The notes under the pieces are model-generated. The model ran no database searches and was not told where the DNA came from. It saw nothing but the letters and a program-made list of their open reading frames with translations. From Capra hircus (taxonomy: Eukaryota; Chordata; Mammalia; Artiodactyla; Bovidae), in the NCBI RefSeq assembly GCF_001704415.2, contig NC_030821.1:41151210-41215209 (forward strand): DNA of 64,000 nt, in the 5' to 3' direction. This document shows, in pieces, positions 1-11,692 of the stretch (position 1 is its first letter; every line of letters begins with the position of its first letter). Both the position numbers and the translations under genes were made by a program.

Positions 1-779
1 TTTTAAATTCCCCATCTGACAAATTACAACATCCTTAACCTGTCTGGTACTAATGCTTGTTCAGTCTCTTTAAATTGTGTTTTGTTTTTGTTGATCCTTG
101 CAATTTTTTTGAAAGGTGAATTTGAGGTACTGGGTAAAATAAGTTTCTGTAGATAGTAGTATTGTGGTAAGGTTTTGGGAAAAGGGAAGCATTCTATGGT
201 TTTATGACTTTAATCTTTTAATGAGCTGATGCCTCTGAACTATGAACTTCACAAATTTCTCAACGTTCTTTTGACTATTTATCTTTCCCTTAGTTGGAAC
301 AGCATGGCTCCAGGTCAGTAAGCCTATGATAATATCCCAACCATTTAAATTTGGTTAACTAGTTTCCCTTGAGGGAAGGACTTGATAAAAAGAGTCCTGT
401 GCTTTATATTAAAGTGGTTATTGCCCTCTTCTTACAGAAATAAGAGGGATTTTTCTCAGCTATTTACTATGGGAATCTTGGTGTACTGGGAGTACATATT
501 ACAATATTGTGAAATCACCGTTATGACTGGTTTCTCTTGCAGTTTTTAACACTGAGCTGCCCACTCATGAAACTTGAGCATTTTTAAAATTATAGTTCAG
601 ATTTTCTTCCTCTTGCCTAGATTCCCAAAGCAGATTATGCTCTTGAATATCTTTTCAGATAAGCAGTAATAACATATTTGCATGTTTTCTCTCTACTCAT
701 GAAGGCAGCAGTTTGCCCTGAATCCTCCCCTATCTTATGCCTGCAAGAAGAGTTGGGTTTTTTTTTTTTTTTCAGTCTG
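1..779. other. Unrecognised AT-rich DNA
   Basis: No repeat family, exon or RNA gene is recognised. A short T run lies near 759-772. The stretch leads into an antisense L2. Confidence 0.4.
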
Positions 780-2065
780 TTTAACTTTTACTTGTAGATA
801 GAATGGAATATTACCTTTCAAGATCTTTACAAGTGGAACCAGAAATCCCATTGGAGAGTTTTGAAGAAAGAAGAGACATAATCCCTTATGTTCTAAAAAA
901 TCATCTTACTGCTTTTTGGAAAATATGCAGCTGACTACAAAGAACATCACTTTGTTGACAAAGGTCCATATAGTCAAAGCTATGGTTTTTCCAATAGTCA
1001 TGTACAGATGTGAGATTTGGACCATAAAGAAAACAGCACTGAAGAATTGATTCTTTCAGACTGGTGCTGAAAGAGAGGGTCCCTTGGACAGCAAGGAGAT
1101 CAAACTAGTCAATTCTAAAGGAAATCAACCCTGAACATTCATTGCAAGGACTGATGCTGAAGCTCCAATACTTTGGCCACCTGATGTGAAGAGCACTCAT
1201 TGGAAAAGATCCTGATGCTGGGAAAGATTGAAGGCAAAAGGAGAAGAGGGCTGTCGAAGATGATATCGTTAGAGAGTATTACTGACAAATGAACGTGAGT
1301 TTGAACAAACCCCAAGAGATAGGGAAGGACAGGGAAGCCTAATATGCTGCAGTCTGTGGGGTTTCAAAAAGTTGGACATAACTTAATGACTGAACAACAA
1401 GAAAGAACAAAGGCAGATAGATAAGAAAACCATTGCATTACCAAGGGAGAGATAATGTGGCTTGAATAAAAATGGACCAATAAAGGTAATAAGAACTGGT
1501 TGCCTCTTGGATAATTTTTTAAAGTAGACCTGATGGTAGTTTCAGATACTGTGGCCTGCAAAGGGTAAAAACTAGTAACTAATAACTGTCATAGAGTTTT
1601 TGGCTTTACTGACTGACCAAATGGTGATACCATTTGCTGAGATGGAGAAAGCAGTGGGAGAGGAAATCATAATGTTTTAGAGATGTTAAATTTGGTATTC
1701 TTTTTACACATCCAAATAGAAATATGTTAAACACCTAGTTGAATGTATTAGGTCAACGCATGGGGGAAAGGTAGGAAAATATCAAAATTATCAAATGAAG
1801 GTGAGAAAGGCATAGCTGGAGATAGAATAAATTCCAAGTAAATTTAATATCCTAAAAGTAAAGCAAAGAAGAGTTTTGAGAAAGAAGATGTGATCAGTTT
1901 CTTCAGTTGCTTCTGCAGAGTGGGGTAAGATGAACACTGAGACTTAAATATTGGATTTGGCAAGATGGAGGTAGTTGTTGGCAGCAGTGACAAGAGTGGT
2001 TTCAGTGGTTGAGAAAAGAGTGGGAGGTAAAAATAGTGAGGATTTCAGCTGAAGTGATACATTAA
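780..2065 (-). repeat. L2 LINE fragment, antisense, split by a BovB tail
   Basis: The + strand reads as the reverse complement of the L2 3' region. Near 840-900 it has 'cccattggagagttttgaag' followed by 'gagacataatccctt', and near 1615-1780 it has a 'ccatttgctgagatgg' segment; both are familiar in antisense L2. The same family recurs at 53275-54680 in the same orientation. A BovB 3' end interrupts it at about 930-1398. It is diverged and has no usable reading frame. The call rests on memory of the family, not on an alignment. Confidence 0.55.
930..1398 (+). mobile_element. BovB LINE, 3' end only (5'-truncated)
   Basis: This matches the 3' end of BovB ORF2 and tail, also present at 8895-9380: 'caaaggtccatatagtcaaa', then the coding region for the C-terminal part ending near 'gactgaacaacaa' (1388-1400). 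It holds several stops and indels and is clearly old. It lies inside the L2 fragment, so it inserted later than the L2. Confidence 0.8.
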
Positions 2066-2550
2066 TTCATATCAACATCCATATTGCAAGAGTGAGTTAC
2101 CATTTCCTTCCTTCCCCACAGGAATTTTTTGCTTTGTGGTATTAAAACCATGTGCTTGTCTAGAGATAATTATTCCCTTGCCTTTATATTACTCTCAACA
2201 CTTTCTTGGACCTTGTTGTTTAGGCACCAATGGTTAGAATTCAGCAAAATAGGTCTATAGTATTTTGACTCATATATGTCTCCTTTCCTCTTCTCCTATC
2301 TCTTCTCACCTGTCTTCCTTCTCCCTAAATTCTTTTTCCATTTTATTCCTCTTCCTATCTCTCTTCTTTTATCTGTAGGATAAAGACACGTATTAAGGAC
2401 AGTTGTATCTAACAGGTTCTCCTCCTTTCTGGGAGGCTCTCCATTCTGAATTTACTTCTGATAGACTATTTCCAAACTTCCTTGTCAATGCCTGAATTTG
2501 CTTGAATAAACATCGAAGTAGACATTGGAAGTCTCTGACTGAAACTGTAA
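2066..2550. other. Unrecognised, pyrimidine-rich in part
   Basis: A CT-rich patch lies around 2280-2370 (tctcctttcctcttctcc and similar). No gene or repeat family is recognised. Confidence 0.35.
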
Positions 2551-2552
2551 TC

Positions 2553-2768
2553 CATTGAAAGTGAAAGTGTTAGTCACTCAGTCATGTCCCTCTCTTTGCC
2601 ACCCTGTGGACTGTAGCCCACCAGGCTCCTCGGTCCATGGGATTTTCCAGACAAGAATACTGGAGTGGGTTGCCATTTCCTTCTCCAGGGGATCTTCCAG
2701 ACCCAGGGACCCAACCTCAGTCTCCTGCATTGCAAAGAGATTCTTTACCATTTGTGCCACCAGGGATA
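2553..2768 (-). repeat. Bov-tA SINE, antisense
   Basis: Read on the minus strand it follows the Bov-tA consensus from its 'ccctggtggc' head to 'gactgagtgact'. On the + strand it runs from 'agtgttagtcactcagtcat' to 'gtgccaccaggga'. It is nearly complete, and a spurious reading frame runs through it. Confidence 0.9.
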
Positions 2769-2789
2769 GTTTTGCTTTATTAATTTGTA

Positions 2790-4420
2790 ATTTAATTACA
2801 TTGTCATTTGAGAACATACTTTATGTTACTTGTATTCTTTTAAATTTATTCAAATGTTTTACATTAAAAATGTGATTTATCTTGGTGACTGTACCATCTG
2901 AGCTTGAGAAGAGTATATATCCTATTATTGCTGATAGAGTATTTTATAAGGATCAATTGGATCGAGTTAATAGCACTGTCAACTATGTTTTGCTGATCTA
3001 CTGATTTCTTGATCTATTAAGTACTGAAAGATGGTGCTGAAGTCTCAAACTACAATAGTGGTTTTGTCTATTCCTTCAGTTTTAGCAATTTTGGCATTGC
3101 ATATTTTGAGACTCACTTCTTGAGGATTGACTCTTTTATCATTATAAAAAAAGTTTGCTTATTCCTGAAAAATATTTTTTTCTGCAGTCTACCTTGTATG
3201 AAACTTATAGAGCTACTCTTGCTTTCTTTGCATCTTGTTAACAGGATCTTTACCCATCTTTACCCATTTTTTTTTAACCTATCAGTCTTTTTATTTAAAA
3301 TGGATTTCCTAAGACAACATATCATTGCCCTTCTTTTTAAAATCGTTATTCCTTATGTAAATCCTTTTAATCTAGTATCATCTCTTAGTACTTTGAAATT
3401 AGAATACTTAGTTCACATTTAAAGTGATTATCATTATATTTGAATTGACATCTCATGTTTGTAACAATTTCATCTTCATTGTGTTGGTTTTTTGTTTTCT
3501 TTTTTTTCTTCTCTGATTTTAATGGAGTTTTACAAATGACTTCTTTTGAACTACTCTCCTAGTATTTAAAAAAAATGTTTCAGTATTTTCCTTAGAGTTT
3601 CAATATGCATTTTTGAGTACAGTAAGTTCATCTTCTGATAATTCTGTACCTCTTCATGTGTGGTGTAGGAAACAGAGTATTCTAACTTATTCGCGTCTAT
3701 CCTTTATGACATTACTATTATTTCACTTATCAAACATTATCTTTTAGATGAATTAAAAGAAAAAAAGCATAATTATGCTTTAGTTTCATCATTTATTCTT
3801 CAGTAATCTTCCTTTCTTTATGGAGATCTGAGTTTTGACCTACTTCAATTTTCTTCTCCCTGCTGAACTTTTCACATTTCTTGCAAGGCGAGTCTGCTGC
3901 CAGTGGAGTTCCTATTTTTGTATGAGAAAGTCTGCATTTCTCCTTTACTTTCAATGAATACTTTCACTTGGCATAGAAATCTAGGTTGTTTCCTTTTTTC
4001 AACACATCAACTATTCTAATCCACTCTAGTCTTGCTCCCATGTTTAACTATAATATGTCTACTCTAATTCTTATCCCTGTTTCTCCGTATGTAAGATTCT
4101 TTCTCAGATTCTTTTAAGATCATCTCTTGGTCCTTTGGATTTCTGAAGGTTGTTTTACATGCTAACTGAGGTTTTATTGGGGTATTTATCTTTATTGGTG
4201 TCCTCTCACTTTCCTGGATCTGTGGTTTTGTGTCTATGATTAATCTTAGAAACTTCTTGGGCACATGTTTTATTTTTTTGGAATTATCACACAATTATTG
4301 AATGTCCTGTTCTGTTTCTTTTTTAATCCATTATTTTTCCATGCTAATTTGGCTAGGAAATTTTTTTGTATTTAATGCTTTCTGTAGCTACAGACACCAG
4401 GCTTTAATGTCCTTTAGTTT
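2790..4420 (-). repeat. Old L1 LINE, antisense, fragmented
   Basis: The T-rich + strand matches the usual antisense L1 pattern: 'tcttggtgactgtaccatc' with 'gcttgagaagagtatatat' near 2880-2920, 'ttggcatagaaatctaggttg' near 3968, and a 4090-4390 segment like the region that repeats at 26880-27230 and 36890-37080. No open frame is left. Strand is inferred from base bias, because the L1 coding strand is A-rich. It may be more than one copy. Confidence 0.55.
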
Positions 4421-4439
4421 CCTTGCTTCTGTTTCCTTC

Positions 4440-4685
4440 GAGTTTGACTTTGATAGGATATGATTAAAAAAAAATACAAATGTATATTTTGTCTCAAAAC
4501 AAATAGATGAAATTCGAAGATACCAGATACAAGGAGGAACTTCACATCTAGAGGAATGAGTGAGTTGATGTCAAAATAACTCAAGGAAGTTGTACAGCAA
4601 GGCATATCTATATCTGGACTTTTAATGCCTGGACAAGCCCAGAAGTAGAATCCCATGTGGCATACAGTAAGAAACTGAGCTCTTC
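4440..4685. repeat. Unclassified dispersed repeat, copy A
   Basis: This is similar to 10165-10385 in the same orientation. Shared blocks in order are 'gtctcaaaacaaa-agatgaaa', 'taatgag' or 'gaatgag', then 'tttcaatgcc' or 'tttaatgcc' followed by 'agacaag' or 'ggacaag'. The similarity is imperfect and contains indels, as expected of an old mammalian repeat. I cannot name the family. Nothing in it suggests coding. Confidence 0.5.
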
Positions 4686-4689
4686 TTTA

Positions 4690-5505
4690 CATCATCTTTA
4701 TCTTGATATCTACCCTTTTTACATGAGTCCTATTTGGCTGGTAGTAAGGTGCATGTGAGGGAATTATCTATAATATGAGAGTTAAATTTCAACATTTCAA
4801 CCAGTCTGTGTTTCCGGACATTGACATTCACTAATGTATCTCTAGTAGTATTACATTTTCACCACTTTTTGCCAAGACAGAGGCAAGTTGCTGGAGTAGC
4901 AGCATCATCCTTCTGCAAGCTAGAATAAAATGAATTTGATGCAGTATTTTTCCTGAAGAGTTGACTTTTCTTATGGAGAATGCTCTGTTTGTATTTCATA
5001 ATGACTAGTACTTGCTCCTGACTAGCCCCATGAGGAGTTATTACATGAATCATTACTATAAGAACTTGATAGGATTAATCCCACAAAAGTGCAGGGATCC
5101 CTATCTGATTACAATCTCTTTTCTGACTATAATGATAGTTCACACTAAGTTCCCACCCATTTGTCAAATTTAAAGTGTTGTTAGTTTATGACTTCAGTTA
5201 CTTCAGCTCTAGGTACATAGAGTTCAGTTATCACTGTGGATTTTCATGTTATTTTAAGTCTGGCAGTGGCCATTTATCCTACAATCTCAGTTTTCTGATG
5301 GGTCTGAGAAAATTTATTACTTTTTGGTTACCTCACTTTGTCTTATTGTAAAGATGTTAGTTATGATTTTTAAGCTCTTTGCATGTAGGAGCTGAAAGCG
5401 GAGGTTCACAATTAATATTTTGAATTTTGTAACATACCAAAATATACTGGAAGATAAAAAGTTTAAATATGTTATATTCAAAATTATTAGAACTGACTCT
5501 ACTAT
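4690..5505. other. Unrecognised AT-rich DNA
   Basis: No repeat or gene is recognised on either strand; short frames here look random. Confidence 0.35.
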
Positions 5506-5509
5506 GTAT

Positions 5510-6590
5510 GGTTGTTGTTTTTCAGTCACTCAGTCGTTTCTGACTCAGCAACACCATGGACTGCAGCACGACAGGACTCCTGTCTTTAGCTATCTTCCAG
5601 AGCCTATTCAAACTCATGTGCATTGAGACAGTGATGCCATCCAACCATCTCATCCTCTGTCATCCCCTTCTCCTCCTGCCTTCAATATTTCCCAGCATCA
5701 GGGTCTTTTCTAATGAGTCAGCTCTTTGCATCAGGTGGCCAGAGTATTGGAGCTTTGGCATCAGTCTTCCAAAGGATATTCAGGACTGGTTTCCATTAGG
5801 ATTGATTGGTTTGATCTCCTTGCAGTCCAAGGGACTCTCAAGAGTCTTCTCCAACACCACAGTTCAAAACCATCAATTCTTTGGTGCTCAGCCTTCTTTA
5901 TGGTTCAACTCTCATTTCCATACATGACTACTGGAAAAACCATAGCTTTGACTAGATGAACCTTTTTCAGCAAAGTAATGTCTCTGCTTTTTAATATGCT
6001 GTCTGGTTTGTCATAGCTTTTCTTCCAAGGAGCAAGCATCTGTTAATTTCACAGCTGCAGTCGCCATCTGCAGTGATTTTGGAGCCCAAGAAAATAAAGT
6101 CAGTCACTGTTTCCATTGTTTGCCCATCTATTTGCCATGAAGTGATAGGACTGGATGCCAAGATCTTAGTTTTTTGAATATTGAGTTTTAAGCCAGATTT
6201 TTCACTCTCCTCTTTCACTTTCATCAAGAGTCTCTTTAGTTCCTTTTCATTTTCTGCCACAAAGGTGGTGTCATTTGCATATTTGATGTTACTGATATTT
6301 TTCCTGGCAATCTTGATTCCAGCTTGTGCTCATTCACCCTAGCATTTCACATAATGTACTCTGCATATAAGTTAAATAAGCTGGGTGAAAAAATACAGAC
6401 TTGATGTACTCCTTTCCCAATTTGAAACCAGTCCATTATTCCATCTCTGGTTCTAACTGTTGCTTCTTGACTTGGATAAAGATTGCTCAGGAAGCAGATG
6501 AGGAATCTCTTTAACAATTTTCCACAGTTTGTTGTGATCCACACAGTCCAAAGCTTTAGTATAGTCAATTAAGCAGAAGTAGATGTTTGT
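5510..6590 (-). mobile_element. BovB LINE, antisense, 5'-truncated
   Basis: On the minus strand this covers the 3' third of BovB ORF2 and the tail. It starts (BovB 5' side) near 6590 beside a T run, continues through the sequence encoding 'KLNIQKTKILAS' (about 6185-6150), and ends near 5510 with the 'cactcagtcg' tail. Stops and small indels break the reverse-transcriptase frame into pieces of under 90 residues. Confidence 0.85.
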
Positions 6591-6680
6591 TTTTTTTTTT
6601 TTTTCTGAAATTATATCCAATCATACTATCCATGGATTTTGCTATTTCCATGTAACATTATGAAAGATTGTTTGTACTTT

Positions 6681-6845
6681 GCAGGAGACCTGGGTTCGAT
6701 CCCTGGTTCGGGAAGATCCTCTGGAGAAGGAAACGACAATCCACTCTAGTACTATTGCCTGGAAAATCCCATGGACAGAGGAGCCTGGTAGGCTACAGTT
6801 CATGGGGTCGCAAAGAGTCGAACACGACTGAGTGAATTCACTTTA
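6681..6845 (+). repeat. Bov-tA SINE, 5'-truncated
   Basis: It begins at 'ggagacctgggttcgatccc' and ends at 'cgactgagtgaattcacttt'. The first 50 or so bases of the consensus are missing. Confidence 0.9.
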
Positions 6846-7089
6846 TACAAATTAAAAAAATGTTACAATATCATAACATTTTAAAATTGGCATTTTTCTG
6901 TTCTAACGCATATAGCTCAGTGGGCCATATTCAAACTCTACCAACACTAGTAAATGCAATATTGTACTATTCCAAATTGCAGAAAAGTTCAGGTATAAGA
7001 TATTAGGTAGCAAATGATGTCAAACTAAAAGTAAGTGATGATACTGGTGCCAGGAAACCTCACAGAGCTGGAGTTTCCTGTCTATTTGT

Positions 7090-7206
7090 GTGAAGTGAAG
7101 GGAAGTTGATCAGTCGTCTGACACTTTGTGACCCCGTGGACTGTAGCCCGCCAGGCTCCTCTGTCCATGGGATTCTCCAGGCAAGAATACTGGAGTAGGT
7201 TGCCAT
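7090..7206 (-). repeat. Bov-tA SINE, antisense, partial
   Basis: It runs from 'gtgaagtgaagggaagttga' to 'ggagtaggttgccatt', about half the element, and stops abruptly about 45 bases before the next BovB. Confidence 0.85.
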
Positions 7207-7251
7207 TAGTTTATATAATTTTCTTTAACTGAAAATTCTGATTTCTAACTG

Positions 7252-9380
7252 AATATTGCCAAATTCAGATTTAAATTGAAGAAAGTAGGGAAAACCGCTA
7301 GACCATTCAGGTATGACCTAAATCAAATCCCTTACAATTATACAGTGAAAGTGAGAAATAGATTTAAGGGTCTAGATCTGATAGATAGAGGCCTGATGAA
7401 CTATGAAATGAGGTTCATGACATTGTACAGGAGACAGGGATCAAGACCATCCCCATGGAAAAGAAATGCAAAAAAGCAAAATGGCTGTCTTGGGAGACCT
7501 TACAAAGAGCTGTGAAAAGAAGAGAAGTGAAAAGCAAAGGAGAAAAGAAAAGATATAAGCATCTGAAGGCAGAATTCCAAAGAATAGTGAGAAGAGATAA
7601 GAAAGCCTTCTTCAGCAATCAATGCAAAGAAATAGAGGAAAACAACAGAATGGGAAGGACTAGACATCTCTTCAAGAAAATTAGAAATACCAAGGGAACA
7701 TTTCATGCAAAGATGGGCTCAATAAAGGACAGGAATGGTCTGGACCTAACAGAAGCAGAAGATATTAAGAAGAGGTAGCAAGAATACACGGAAGAACTGT
7801 ACAAAAAAGATCTTCACAACCCAGATAATCATGATGATTTGATCACTAATCTAGAGCCAGACATCTTGGAATGTGAAGTCAAGTGGGCCTTAGAAAGCAT
7901 CACTATGAACAAAGCTAGTGGAGGTGATGGAATTCCAGTTCAGCTATTTCAAATCCTGAAAGATGATGCTGTGAAAGTGCTGCACTCAATATGCCAGCAA
8001 ATTTGGAAAACTCAGCAGTGGCCGCAGGACTGGAAAAGGTCAGTTTTCATTCCAATCCCAAAGAAAGGCAATGCAAAAGAATGCTCAAACTACCACACAA
8101 TTGCACTCATCTCACATGCTAGTAAAGTAATGCTCAAAATTCGCCAAGCCAGACTTCAGCAATACATGAACCATGAACTCCCTGATGTTCAAGCTGATTT
8201 TAGAAAAGGCAGAGGAACCAGAGATCAAATTGCCAACATCCGCTGGATCATGGAAAAAGCAAGAGAATTCCAAAAAAAACCCCATCTATTTCTGCTTTAT
8301 TGACTATGCCAAAGCCTTTGACTGTGTGGATCACAAGAAACTGTGGAAAATTCTGAAAGAGATGGGAATACCAGACCACGTGACCTGCCTCTTGAGAAAT
8401 CTGTATGCAGGTCAGGAAGCAACAGTTAGAACTGGACATGGAACAACAGACTGGTTCCAAACAGGAAAAGGAGTACATCAAGGCTGTATAATGTCACCCT
8501 GCTTATTTAACTTCTATGCAGAGTACATCATGAGAAACGCTGGACTGGAAGAAACACCAGCTGGAATCAAGATTACCGGGAGAAATATCAATCACCTCAG
8601 ATATGCAGATGACACCACCCTTATGGCAGAAAGTGAAGAGGAGCTAAAAAGCCTCTTGATGAAAGTGAAAGAGGAGAGTGGAAAAGTTGGCCTAAAGCTC
8701 AACATTCAGAAAACGAAGATCATGGCATCCGGTCCCATCACTTCATGGGAAATAGATGGGGAAACTGTGTCAGACTTTATTTTTGGGGGCTCCAAAATCG
8801 CTGCAGATGGTGACTGCAGCCATGAAATTAAAAGATGCTTACTCCTTGGAAGAAAAGTTATGACCAACCTAGATAGTATATTCAAAAGCAGAGACATTAC
8901 TTTGCCGGCTAAGGTCCGTCTAGTCAAGGCTATGGTTTTTCCAGTGGTCATGTATGGATGTGAGAGTTGGACTGTGAAGAAGGCTGAGCACCAAAGAATT
9001 GATGCTTTTGAACTGTGGTGTTGGAGAAGATTCTTGAGAGTCCCTTGGACTGCAAGGAAACTCAACCAGTCCATTCTGAAGGAGGTCAACCCTGGGATTT
9101 CTTTGGAAGGTATGATGCTAAAGCTGAAGCTCCAGTACTTTGGACACCACATGCGAAGATTTGACTCATTGGAAAAGACTCTGATGCTGTGTGGGATTGG
9201 GGTCAGGAGGAGAAGGGAAGGATGAGATGGCTGGATGGCATCACAGACTCGATGGACATGAGTGTGAGTGAACTCTGGGAGAGGGTGATGGACAGGGAGG
9301 CCTGGCGTGCTGCGATTCATGAGGTTGCAAAGAGTCGGACACGACTGAGCGACTGAACTGAACTGAACTGAACTGAAGTC
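7252..9380 (+). mobile_element. BovB LINE, 5'-truncated, best preserved plus-strand copy
   Basis: BovB is an RTE-clade LINE that copies itself by target-primed reverse transcription. This copy starts inside the endonuclease/RT linker ('gccaaattcagatttaaatt') and runs to a tail of repeated ctgaa units (9355-9378). About 2.1 kb of a roughly 3.2 kb element is present. The coding region is given separately. I see no convincing target-site duplication. Confidence 0.93.
7276..9225 (+). pseudogene. BovB ORF2 remnant: reverse transcriptase region
   Basis: This encodes most of the BovB reverse transcriptase. Visible motifs, in order, are the finger region 'NKASGGDGIPVQLF' near 7910, motif A 'FIDYAKAFDCVDH' (about 8298-8336), motif B 'GVHQGCIMSPCLFNFY' (about 8470-8517) and the catalytic box 'YADDTTLMAE' (about 8602-8631), followed by the C-terminal 'YGCESWTVKKAEHQRIDAFE' region. 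Damage: a frame change near 7440, an in-frame TAG at 7776-7778, a frameshift at the A run near 8265-8282 just before motif A, and an early stop at 9223-9225 after a small deletion. The last open segment is 350 codons (8173-9225), of which about the first 35 are out of the original frame. The endonuclease domain is absent. Inactive, but the RT motifs are intact. Confidence 0.88.
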
Positions 9381-10160
9381 TATTTCTGTGTTTATTTTTG
9401 ATATCCATTCATTGGAATTATAAATGTATAGCTGTTGCATAACTCATTAGGTATGTGCAAACAAAAGAAATGAAAACAAATGCTTTCATTAACACAATTG
9501 CTCTACAACATTTAGTTCAAGTTTTTCTGTATTGGCTTTCCACAGATAAGAAACTTGGGAAAGGAGAAAAATAAAGTGAAGTTCTACAATATCCCTCCTT
9601 TAATTCAAGAAACCAAAAGTAGGAGAACTAATACTTGTGCTCTAAAAAAGTATAGACAGTAGATACTAAAGATGCAGATAGCATAAATATTAACAGTAAA
9701 TATTCACTGTTACTGTGACATTCAAACATATGCCACAGCCCTTTCAAGTGTTTCAACGTTCTCAAATAAAAACATTTTTTTAAGAGACTATGAGCTGTGC
9801 CTTTGTAAAATATGCTTCAGATTATTTTAGAACATTGTGAAAATTAAGAAATTTTAGTGCAAATGGAAACCCTGTTCGGTCATCAAGAGAAAACAACTCT
9901 CTGGAAAATATCCTTTTATTCTCTTCCAAGAAAAGATTAAATCACATTCCTATATAACTGTATTGTGTGTAACCCCTTGTCTAAAGTGGGATTTTTTTCT
10001 TTTTTAAACTTAGAGCTATCTAGCCAGGATACATGATAAGTGAAAGACAAGGTGGTAGGAGAAGGGGGGCAGGTGAGTTGGTAGAACTTTTGCTTCTGTC
10101 CTAGAGTCTAGCATATGAACACACAGAAACCCTGGATGGAATGTGACACACACACACACA
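9381..10160. other. Unrecognised DNA with a short (AC)n/A run
   Basis: No gene or named repeat is recognised. A (ca)n then A-rich run lies at about 10147-10170. Confidence 0.35.
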
Positions 10161-10164
10161 AAAA

Positions 10165-10385
10165 AAAACCTAAGAACAGAAGTATACTGTTGGTCTCAAA
10201 ACAAAGAGATGAAACTGGCAGGTGACATAAATATGGAAGGACCTAAGCCTAAAGTAATGAGAGTGCATTGAAACCATAACAGTTCATGGGAAATGCTTGA
10301 CCAGATATGTCTGTTTGTACTTTCAATGCCCAGACAAGGCCAAAGGTAGATTCTCAGCTAACACAGTAGGCTGGACCTGGGGTAC
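10165..10385. repeat. Unclassified dispersed repeat, copy B
   Basis: Partner of the segment at 4440-4685, same orientation (see that entry for the shared blocks). Here it is followed directly by an antisense MaLR-type LTR. Confidence 0.5.
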
Positions 10386-10649
10386 CTACAATAAAACTAG
10401 GCACCAGAATAGATGTTCATAATATTTTTGTCCACTGTGTTAATTTATGAGGGCTGCCACAGCAAATTACTATAAAGTTGGTGGTTCAAAACAATAGGAA
10501 TTTATGCTTTTACAGTTAGGGAGGCTAGAAGTCAAAAATCAAGATACCAGCAGGGAAAAAAAAAAAAGATGCCAGCAAGGCCATGCTTCCTGTTGCTCTA
10601 GGGAAGACTCTTCCTTTCTAGCTTTTGGACTCTCCTAGAAATCTTCAAG

Positions 10650-10902
10650 GGAGAAGGCTATGGCACCCCACTCCAGTACTCTTTCCTGGCCTGGTGGGCT
10701 GCAGTCCATGGGGTCGCTAAGAGTCGGACTCGACTGAACGACTTCACTTTCATTATTTAACTTTCATGCATTGGAGAAGGAAATGGCAACCCTCTCCAGT
10801 GTTCTTGCCTGGAGAATCCCAGGGACGGGGGAGCCTGGTGGGCAGCCGTCCATGGGGTCGCACAGAGTCGGACATGACTGAAGTGACTTAGCAGCAGCAG
10901 CA
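10650..10902 (+). repeat. BOV-A2 type SINE (two linked Bov-tA units)
   Basis: Two Bov-tA-like halves are joined through 'cttcactttcattatttaactttcatgcat'-type spacer sequence, and the element ends 'gaagtgacttagcagcagcagca'. This end is typical of BOV-A2. The (agc)n tract at the end is a potential microsatellite. Confidence 0.88.
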
Positions 10903-11044
10903 ATCTTCAAATTCTTAGGCTTGAGGCTCATCACTCTATTCTATGCAACCATCTTCACATAGTCACTGACATTGTGCGTGTCTCCCTTTGTGCTCTCTTT
11001 TCCTAAGGAAACCAAACATCGAATTTGGGGCTTTCCCTAAATTC

Positions 11045-11253
11045 AGTGGGGCTTCCCTGGTGGCTTAGTCAATAAAGGATTTGCCTGCAATGCGGAAGAC
11101 GTGGATTCAATCCCTGGGTTGTTAAGATCCCCTGGAGAAGGGAACGGCTAGGCACTCCAGTATTCTGGCCTAGAGAATTTCATGGGCAGAGGAGCTTGGC
11201 AGGCTACAGTCCATGGGGTCACAAAGAGTCGGACATGATGAGTGACTTTCGCT
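11045..11253 (+). repeat. Bov-tA SINE
   Basis: A nearly full element from 'ggggcttccctggtggctta' to 'ggacatgatgagtgactttcg', inserted in the antisense MaLR LTR. Confidence 0.92.
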
Positions 11254-11692
11254 AATTCAATAGAATTTAATCTCAACACTTTTAATTAAATGCATCTGAG
11301 AAAACTTAATTTCCAAATAAGGTCAGATTCTGAGGTTCTGAGTTGACATGAATTCTTGGGGGACAGAGTTTAATCCACATTGCTCATTGCACCAAGAACA
11401 TGGTGGTGGAGTGGAACATTCAGCCCAGCTGGGGCTTCATATAGAGCTATCCAGAGAAGCTGCAAACCTGTCGGCCATGTTACCTGAATTTGCATCATCT
11501 TTAGTCTAGAACACCAGTACTGGATAGTTACATAAAATAGGCATGTCAAAAAAGCCCCTAGCACCTTATCAGATAAGAGAGGTTTCCACAATTCTAGACA
11601 TGGAGAATTCCCAAATAATTTAAATTCATTCTGTTGATGATTGCTAAAGCTTTATGAAATGGCAGGGCAATTTAACTACTTATTTCGTTATT

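Larger units (their letters stand above)
10430..11390 (-). repeat. MaLR-type (MLT1/MST-like) LTR, antisense, split by two SINEs
   Basis: The + strand shows the familiar reverse complement of a MaLR LTR: 'agggctgccacagcaaatta' near 10450, 'ttacagttagggaggctaga' near 10510, and at the far end 'gaattcttgggggacagag' near 11350. Two SINE insertions (10650-10902 and 11045-11253) sit inside. A second antisense copy of the same family is at 45270-45920. Subfamily not assigned. Confidence 0.6.
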
